The notes beneath the pieces are model-generated. The model did no database searches and had not been told where the DNA came from. It saw only the letters and a program-made list of their open reading frames with translations. From Candidatus [Bacteroides] periocalifornicus (lineage in GTDB: Bacteria; Bacteroidota; Bacteroidia; Bacteroidales; CAJPTX01): 10,400 nt of DNA. Location: assembly GCA_001421095.1 (NCBI GenBank), contig LIIK01000063.1:1-10400 (forward strand), read 5' to 3'. How positions within the stretch are numbered: position 1 is the stretch's first letter; each line of letters begins with the position of its first letter. Shown piece by piece: positions 6,544-10,400 of this stretch. The position numbers were made by a program, and so were the translations under genes.

Positions 6544-7755
6544 ATGCCAGCATTGCAGCCCCAAGTGGCCAACCTCCAGATGGCCGATTTCACCTACCCG
6601 CTGCCGCCCGAGCGCATTGCGCAGCAACCCGTGGAGCCGCGTGAGGCTGCGAAGCTCTTGGTGTGGGAGAAAGGCGAACTCCACGATGCGCACTTTACCG
6701 ATCTTCCCTCCCTGCTCCCACCCTCTAGCCTGTTGATACTCAACGATACCAAGGTAATCCATGCCCGGCTAGAATTCCGGAAACCCCAAGGCGGACGCGT
6801 AGAGATTTTCCTGCTCGAACCCCATAGCCCTAGCAGCTACGAGGAATCCTTCAGCGCCCTGCACAGCTGCGCGTGGCGCTGCCTCATTGGTAATGCCAAG
6901 CGTTGGCGCACCGACCCCATAGCCCTCACCCTGCCAGACGGAACGGTGCTACAGGCTGCTCGGGTCGAGCATGAGGGGGCTGATGTGGTAGAGCTAAGCT
7001 GGGCCTCGCCCCTACCCTTTGGGCAGCTACTCCAGCAGGCTGGCGCCATCCCCATCCCCCCCTACCTCAAGCGCGACGCGAAACCCGAGGATTCCGTCTG
7101 GTACCAAACCGTATTCGCCCGTGCTAGCGGCTCAGTAGCAGCCCCTACGGCAGGCCTGCATTTTTCTGATGCCCTTCTCCAGTCCATAGCCAACGCTGGG
7201 CACACGTTGGGCTACTCCACCCTGCACGTGGGGGCTGGCACATTCCTCCCAGTGAAGAGCCCGTGTATCGGGGGGCATGCCATGCACCGAGAGAGCATAT
7301 CCGTGCCCCGGGCCACCATCCTGAAACTCCTGGAACACCCCGGGCCAATCATCCCCGTGGGCACCACCGCGCTCCGTACTATCGAGAGCCTTTACTGGAT
7401 TGGGTACCAGCTATTAAACGCTCCGCAACCCCCTCCCCCCCTTGGAGTGGAGCAATGGCTACCCTACAAAGCCGGCGATACCCCCACCCCGCAGCGCGCG
7501 CTAGAGGCTCTGCTCTCCTATCTGGACAGCGCGCACACCGACACGCTGCACGCTACCACCAATCTACTCATAGCGCCGGGCTACACGCCTCGGATAGCCC
7601 ACGGGCTCATCACCAACTTCCACCAGCCAGAGAGCACCCTGCTGCTCCTGGTGGCGTGCCTCATGGGCACCGACTGGCGCAGGGCGTACCAGCACGCCCT
7701 AGAGCATGGCTACCGATTCCTAAGCTACGGCGATGGCATGCTGATACTCCCGTAG
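6544..7755 (+). CDS. queA: S-adenosylmethionine:tRNA ribosyltransferase-isomerase (long form)
   Basis: QueA transfers and isomerises the ribosyl part of S-adenosylmethionine onto 7-deazaguanine in tRNA, giving epoxyqueuosine in the anticodon wobble position; it acts in the cytoplasm. Family blocks are present in order: FTYPLPPERIAQQPVEPRE at 16-34, LLILNDTKVIHARL at 63-76, GGRVEIFLLEP at 83-93, AAPTAGLHFSDALL at 199-212, LHVGAGTFLPVK at 227-238, VGTTALRTIESL at 272-283, and ITNFHQPESTLLLLVAC at 356-372 near the C-terminus. At 403 residues it is longer than the roughly 350-residue E. coli type, with extra sequence near 95-110 and 285-325, as in the longer Bacteroidota version. The start could instead be Met13 (6580), since similarity begins there. 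No other queuosine gene lies nearby. Confidence 0.95.
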   Translation: MPALQPQVANLQMADFTYPLPPERIAQQPVEPREAAKLLVWEKGELHDAHFTDLPSLLPPSSLLILNDTKVIHARLEFRKPQGGRVEIFLLEPHSPSSYEESFSALHSCAWRCLIGNAKRWRTDPIALTLPDGTVLQAARVEHEGADVVELSWASPLPFGQLLQQAGAIPIPPYLKRDAKPEDSVWYQTVFARASGSVAAPTAGLHFSDALLQSIANAGHTLGYSTLHVGAGTFLPVKSPCIGGHAMHRESISVPRATILKLLEHPGPIIPVGTTALRTIESLYWIGYQLLNAPQPPPPLGVEQWLPYKAGDTPTPQRALEALLSYLDSAHTDTLHATTNLLIAPGYTPRIAHGLITNFHQPESTLLLLVACLMGTDWRRAYQHALEHGYRFLSYGDGMLILP

Positions 7756-7771
7756 GGTTTCGCAATGCGCG

Positions 7772-7832
7772 TTAACCGCGACGTGGCACGTATTAATCGT
7801 GATGCGAACGTGTTAATCGCGATGCGGAATTG
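7772..7832 (+). repeat. Three short tandem units of about 20 bp
   Basis: TTAACCGCGACGTGG (7772), TTAATCGTGATGCG (7793) and TTAATCGCGATGCGG (7813) start at intervals of 21 and 20 bases. Each resembles the left half of module A with its preceding TTAATC, so this looks like tandem copying of a half palindrome. Confidence 0.7.
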
Positions 7833-7925
7833 TTAGGGCGAGCACTCGCTACGCTCGGCATCGCCCCTACCAAGAGCGCAGTAGCAAACTCCGCATAAAC
7901 GACGCAGCGCGCCACGTCGCTACAA
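7831..7925 (-). repeat. Partial module B and degenerate module A, inverted
   Basis: On the minus strand this carries CTCTTGGTAGGGGCGATG and GAGTGCTCGCCCTAACA, matching module B at 664-735 with an altered hairpin segment between. A degenerate module A palindrome is at about 7900-7920 (right arm GCCACGTCGC). Confidence 0.75.
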
Positions 7926-7958
7926 AAACGCGAGAGCATACGCTTGTCGTTTTTTTTT
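7924..7958 (+). terminator. Possible terminator downstream of queA
   Basis: An imperfect hairpin (AAAAACG at 7924-7930 against CGTTTTT at 7948-7954, with AGC/GCT at 7935-7937 and 7942-7944 closing a four-base loop) leads into nine T residues at 7950-7958. The stem has internal mismatches, so folding strength is uncertain. It is the only terminator-like site after queA, though about 170 bases away. Confidence 0.4.
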
Positions 7959-8085
7959 GACCAACCCCTTTCAATGCATCCCCAGTCTAGCCATTGCGTA
8001 GGCAAACCAACTAATTCTACATGGTTAAATTGAGGTAATCAGAGAATTTTTATCCCTTAAGCCGTGCCATCTCGAAAAATCTCTT

Positions 8086-8093
8086 TACCTTTG
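8086..8093 (+). promoter_or_regulatory. Bacteroidota -7 promoter box (TACCTTTG) for the small membrane protein
   Basis: TACCTTTG followed by C matches TAnnTTTG exactly, 67 bases upstream of the ATG at 8161, predicting a leader of about 60 bases. No convincing -33 TTTG was found upstream. Confidence 0.65.
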
Positions 8094-8160
8094 CCGCGCT
8101 GAAAATATCTGTCGGTGCTATAAAAACGTACCGATTCCACAAAACCAATCGATCCGCAAT

Positions 8161-8400
8161 ATGCAACCGAGAAACACCCGGGCAGCCCAGTCTAACTACA
8201 GCAAAGGCCTACTGACCATTGCCGCTATCATGCTACTCGTGCCCCTATCGGTAGGCGCTTTCTACCTCTGGTACCCCACCCTGCTCTTCTGGGCCGTGCA
8301 GGCACTGCTGCTGCTGTGCACAGTTTTGGTCTCAATACTCGACTCCTACCTCGGGCGTCGTCATGCCCGCCAGGCGGCAGAGGCTGCAGCCAAGCAGTAG
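8161..8400 (+). CDS. Small two-helix membrane protein, unknown function
   Basis: I do not recognise this 79-residue protein. A short polar N-terminus (1-15) is followed by two hydrophobic segments at about 17-36 and 40-60, joined by a short turn with aromatic residues (FYLWYPT), then a basic stretch (GRRHAR at 65-70) and an Ala-rich tail. The positive charges flank both hydrophobic segments, fitting a hairpin in the inner membrane with both ends in the cytoplasm. Support that it is a real gene: a consensus promoter box with a short leader, and a strong intrinsic terminator starting 26 bases after the stop. It is an isolated single-gene unit between repeat-filled gaps. Small size and simple composition leave some doubt, and a regulatory RNA with this promoter and terminator is an alternative. 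Confidence 0.72.
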   Translation: MQPRNTRAAQSNYSKGLLTIAAIMLLVPLSVGAFYLWYPTLLFWAVQALLLLCTVLVSILDSYLGRRHARQAAEAAAKQ

Positions 8401-8425
8401 CAATCGTTGATAAACCGGCAGCATA

Positions 8426-8459
8426 CGCCGCGGGAAGCAACCCCGCGGCGATTTTTTTT
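8426..8459 (+). terminator. Intrinsic terminator of the small membrane protein gene
   Basis: A perfect 9-bp GC-rich stem (CGCCGCGGG at 8426-8434, CCCGCGGCG at 8442-8450) with a seven-base loop is followed by one A and eight T residues (8452-8459). This is the clearest terminator in the window and is not made from repeat modules A, B or C. Confidence 0.9.
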
Positions 8460-8497
8460 GAGACCACAGCAGACTGCGCGGCACAGAGTAAAACCAT

Positions 8498-8560
8498 AAA
8501 CGACGCGGCATTGGTTAGGGCGGGTATTTGCGGGTGGGCAGGCAACTCACAGCAGCGTCG
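8498..8560 (-). repeat. Partial module B, AATACCCGCCC subtype
   Basis: On the minus strand this reads GTGAGTTGCCTGCCCACC, then AATACCCGCCCTAACCAATG and CCGCGTCGTTTAT. It matches 968-1022 more closely than the full B copy immediately next to it at 8696-8826, which has the GTGCTCGCCC variant. Only the 3' part of module B, including one hairpin arm, is present. Confidence 0.75.
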
Positions 8561-8567
8561 CCCCTGA

Positions 8568-8831
8568 GCGATGATATGGATGATGGGCGTTTTTGGGGTG
8601 GCGGGCGGGGGAATCTTCGCGTTGCGAAGACCCCGCCCCTACAGTCGGCGCTGGCGGGGAGGACATTAAGACCTCTGCCCCCAATAAACGACGCAGCGGT
8701 GGTTAGGGCGAGCACTCGAGGGTGGGCGGGCAACTCACGGCCCGCCCCTACAGCACCGCCCCTACCAAGAATGCAATAGCCAATCTCGACAATTGATCGA
8801 CATGTGATTCTCTTCTGCAAGCCTACAAAAA
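8568..8831 (-). repeat. Right arm of the long inverted repeat (modules B+C)
   Basis: The reverse complement of this stretch aligns with about 876-1142 over nearly its full length. Module C here carries a nested hairpin (outer arms GGGCGGGG at 8603-8610 and CCCCGCCC at 8631-8638, inner arms TCTTCGC at 8614-8620 and GCGAAGA at 8624-8630). Module B carries GGGCGGGC (8724-8731) paired with GCCCGCCC (8740-8747). The arms point toward each other and enclose the DNA from mgtC to the small membrane protein gene. Confidence 0.88.
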
Positions 8832-8851
8832 CGACGCGGCACGCCACGTCG
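8827..8851 (-). terminator. Module A palindrome acting as likely terminator of the FAH-like gene
   Basis: Read on the minus strand, arms CGACGTGGC and GCCGCGTCG (8851 to 8832) form a stem with a two-base centre, allowing one G-T wobble in RNA, followed by five T residues (8831-8827). It begins 17 bases after the stop codon of the FAH-like gene. The tight two-base centre would open to about four bases in RNA. Confidence 0.6.
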
Positions 8852-8867
8852 CTACTAAAAACGCCCC

Positions 8868-9590
8868 CTACCGCACCCATTCATCCATCAGCTGCACACC
8901 GCCCACCGAGAGCTGCACTCGGCAATCCAAAGGGAGCGCCACAGCCACATCCCGAAGCGGTAGCAGCACGAAATCACCCGTGTTCAGCGAAAAGCACCCC
9001 GATACCCCAGCGAGGATCTCGGGGACATCGACCATTGCCTGGCGAAGAGGCGGAAGTTCAAACGTTCCACCCCCTTCTCCTGCGAGGTTCGACAGCGTAC
9101 CCCCCCCTACACGGAGGCACAGAGGGCGATGAGGGTCAAAGGGTGGGTGATTCAGCGTTAGGCATTCTCCATCAGCAGTATATCCATCTGCGTATGGCCC
9201 ATTTTCACGGTGCAATGGCCGCTTCGCCTGCAACCCTTCTGCAGGGCCAGCCACCCCGGTAAAGCCTGTGACGACAATGCAACGATCCCAACTGTAGGCC
9301 GGGGCAATGGGGAGATGCAGCCGATGCAGCTCAGCGGCCTGCGACTCATCTGCCATATGCAGCGCAAAACCCAATGAATCAACGTATTCCAGAGCTTTAG
9401 CAGGCACTACATCCTTGCACACCCCGCGGCAGCGTAAGCACAGCGTGGGCATGAGGCTGTAGGAATGGGCCGAGCAGGGAAGGTAAATGGGCTCGCCCCT
9501 GTTGGCCCGCGCGGTGTCTGCGCACACCAGATAGCCCTCCTGCACGCCTCCCGCGCCGTTCGGCACTCGGAATACCCTGATGATTTTCAT
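8868..9590 (-). CDS. Divergent FAH-fold protein lacking the metal-binding residues
   Basis: This 240-residue protein aligns by eye with the fumarylacetoacetate hydrolase family: MKII at the start, DTARANRGEPIYLP at 25-38, LEYVDSLGFAL at 67-77, FDPHRPLCLRVGG at 151-163, DVPEILAGVSGCFSLNTGD at 188-206, and LMDEW near the end. Active members use Mg2+ bound by Glu-x-Glu and Asp to cleave or decarboxylate oxo-acids. Here the Glu pair aligns with Met47 and Thr49, the Asp with His78, the conserved Lys with Tyr99, and the TGTPxGVGP block with LPLRDVAVA. The N-terminal His region is shortened. About 35-40 extra residues lie at 111-150. I therefore expect no classical FAH activity. It follows the exonuclease gene by 42 bases, probably in one operon; I recall this gene pair from other Bacteroidota, which supports the family call. 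Confidence 0.68.
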   Translation of the reverse strand: MKIIRVFRVPNGAGGVQEGYLVCADTARANRGEPIYLPCSAHSYSLMPTLCLRCRGVCKDVVPAKALEYVDSLGFALHMADESQAAELHRLHLPIAPAYSWDRCIVVTGFTGVAGPAEGLQAKRPLHRENGPYADGYTADGECLTLNHPPFDPHRPLCLRVGGGTLSNLAGEGGGTFELPPLRQAMVDVPEILAGVSGCFSLNTGDFVLLPLRDVAVALPLDCRVQLSVGGVQLMDEWVR

Positions 9591-9632
9591 AGGGCTTTGC
9601 TACGCGGTGATGCCCTCTGGCCTACTAGCGTG

Positions 9633-10400
9633 CTAGCGCCTCTTGGCCGGGTAGAGCTGCCTGTAGAGCTGGGTCAGCACCTCCTTGGTCGAGTCGGGGA
9701 AATCGCTGCGCATGATCCAGTCATAATACCCCCCATCGGTGAGGAATATCGTTTTCACCCGCTGCCCCTTGTACTTCCCGAATCTGAAGACGATCTCACG
9801 GTCAGCATCGTAGCCCAGCCGCCCCGCGAGGTCAGGCGTAGCGTCGGCCTGGCAGATATCGGCCAGCCCCTCTAGGGTGTGGGGGAGATCTGAGTAGTAG
9901 TCCAGCTGCCCCAGCAGCACATCGCGGGCGGCCAGGGTGTCAGCCAGGGCAGAGTGCGCACCCACCAACTCTCGCCCGCAGAATTTCTGGTAGGCCGCCC
10001 CTAGCGTATGGGGCTCCTTGAGCAGGTAGAGCTTGTAGGCATCCACCAGCCGACGCGAGCCCACCTCCAGGTCATACCCAGCCCGCTTAAGCTCATCGGC
10101 CAGCACGGGCACATCGTACCGTATGGCGTTGTACCCCCCTAGGTCGGCATTCTGCAGGATCTCCATTACCCGCGGGGCAACATCGGCAAACCGGGGCGCC
10201 GTGGCCACATCCGCATCGCGAATCCCATGCACCTGCGTAGCACCCGGGGGGATCGGAATCCCAGGGTTCACCAGCTGCTCGTACTCCATGCTGCTACCGT
10301 CGGGCTCCATGCGGTGCAGTGCAATCTGCACGATGCGCGCCGTGGCGATATCCACCCCCGTAGTCTCCAGGTCGAAGAATACCAATGGTCTCTGTAGCTC
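9633..10400 (-). CDS. 3'-5' exonuclease, DEDDh family with C-terminal FGKYKG module (N-terminus cut by window edge)
   Basis: 255 codons are visible. The frame is open to the right edge (ELQRPLVFFDLETTG at the start of the visible part), so the true start lies outside, probably only a few codons away; the TTG at 10385 is internal. ExoI is DLE at visible residues 10-12, ExoII includes the Asp at about 96 (NAIRYDVPV), and ExoIII is HSALAD at about 149-154, giving the full DEDDh set with a His general base, as in the DNA polymerase III epsilon family. QVHGIRDADV near 56-65 is also typical. The C-terminal part has FGKYKGQRV near 207-215 and GYYDWIMRSDFP near 224-235, the small module found at the end of exonuclease X-like proteins. 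It likely removes nucleotides from DNA 3' ends in repair or proofreading. The downstream FAH-like gene starts 42 bases after its stop. Confidence 0.92.
   Translation of the reverse strand, partial: ELQRPLVFFDLETTGVDIATARIVQIALHRMEPDGSSMEYEQLVNPGIPIPPGATQVHGIRDADVATAPRFADVAPRVMEILQNADLGGYNAIRYDVPVLADELKRAGYDLEVGSRRLVDAYKLYLLKEPHTLGAAYQKFCGRELVGAHSALADTLAARDVLLGQLDYYSDLPHTLEGLADICQADATPDLAGRLGYDADREIVFRFGKYKGQRVKTIFLTDGGYYDWIMRSDFPDSTKEVLTQLYRQLYPAKRR

Larger units (their letters stand above)
7756..8160. other. Gene-free gap with repeat fragments, a possible terminator and a promoter
   Basis: About 400 bases separate queA from the small membrane protein gene. From 7772 to 7925 it is made of repeat fragments, then a hairpin with T-run at about 7924-7958, then non-repetitive AT-richer DNA holding the promoter at 8086-8093. 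A 70-codon frame on the minus strand here is unsupported. Confidence 0.65.
8401..8867. other. Gene-free convergent gap filled by repeat modules
   Basis: The 3' ends of the small membrane protein gene (plus) and the FAH-like gene (minus) face each other across about 470 bases. It holds the terminator at 8426-8459, a partial module B (about 8498-8560), module C (about 8568-8692), a full module B (about 8696-8826) and module A (8832-8852). Open frames on both strands here encode the same low-complexity peptides as at 886-1152 and are repeat-derived. Confidence 0.8.

Noticed and set aside
881..8831. The inverted repeat pair as a composite transposon
   Set aside because: No transposase or integrase gene lies between or beside the arms, no target duplication was seen, and the enclosed genes are mostly core housekeeping genes.
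8515..8880. Minus-strand frame of 121 codons and overlapping plus-strand frames at 8316-8779
   Set aside because: They are made of modules B and C and overlap the FAH-like gene end or the small membrane protein gene. They reflect repeats, not coding selection.
8804..9590. Plus-strand frame of 152 codons antisense to the FAH-like gene as the real gene instead
   Set aside because: Its Pro/His-rich sequence shows no family features, whereas the minus frame aligns with the FAH fold and sits in operon position after the exonuclease.

Overview
The window looks like chromosomal DNA from a member of the Bacteroidota, probably the Bacteroidales, with fairly high GC (near 60% by eye). The evidence is threefold. 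Three boxes match the Bacteroidota -7 consensus TAnnTTTG, each just upstream of a start codon. Start codons lack obvious Shine-Dalgarno sequences. Several proteins have Bacteroidota-typical forms: a DUF2027-Smr protein, a long-form QueA of 403 residues, and a DEDDh exonuclease with a C-terminal FGKYKG module next to a fumarylacetoacetate-hydrolase (FAH)-like gene. No tRNA, rRNA, CRISPR array or transposase gene was seen.

Layout. 1-143 (minus) is the N-terminus of a type ISP/IIG-like restriction-modification enzyme that runs off the left edge. 144-1148 has no gene and is a mosaic of repeat modules. 1149-1862 (minus) is an MgtC/SapB membrane protein. 2038-3699 (minus) is a secreted alkaline-phosphatase-superfamily protein whose catalytic residues all appear to be replaced. 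3947-5044 and 5084-6220 (minus) are the GTPase YchF and an Smr-domain protein, probably one operon read from a promoter near 6290. 6544-7755 (plus) is QueA, divergent from that operon. 8161-8400 (plus) is a small two-helix membrane protein with its own promoter and intrinsic terminator. 8868-9590 (minus) is a FAH-fold protein that has also lost its metal ligands. 9633-10400 (minus) is a 3'-5' exonuclease that runs off the right edge and is probably co-transcribed with the FAH-like gene.

The genes are mostly housekeeping (translation-associated ATPase, queuosine synthesis, DNA metabolism) and do not form one pathway. Two things stand out. First, two unrelated enzyme folds in the window keep their scaffold but lack their known active-site residues. 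Second, a dispersed, modular, hairpin-rich repeat family fills the gaps. It has three modules, here called A (a 20-22 bp palindrome), B (about 130 bp with a GC hairpin) and C (about 110 bp with a long nested hairpin). Copies lie in both orientations, mostly just beyond gene 3' ends. A roughly 260 bp composite copy occurs as an inverted pair about 7.4 kb apart, enclosing six genes. One covarying base pair between B copies suggests the hairpin itself is maintained. No complete new defence or biosynthetic system is visible; the repeats and the two apparent pseudoenzymes are the points most worth following up.
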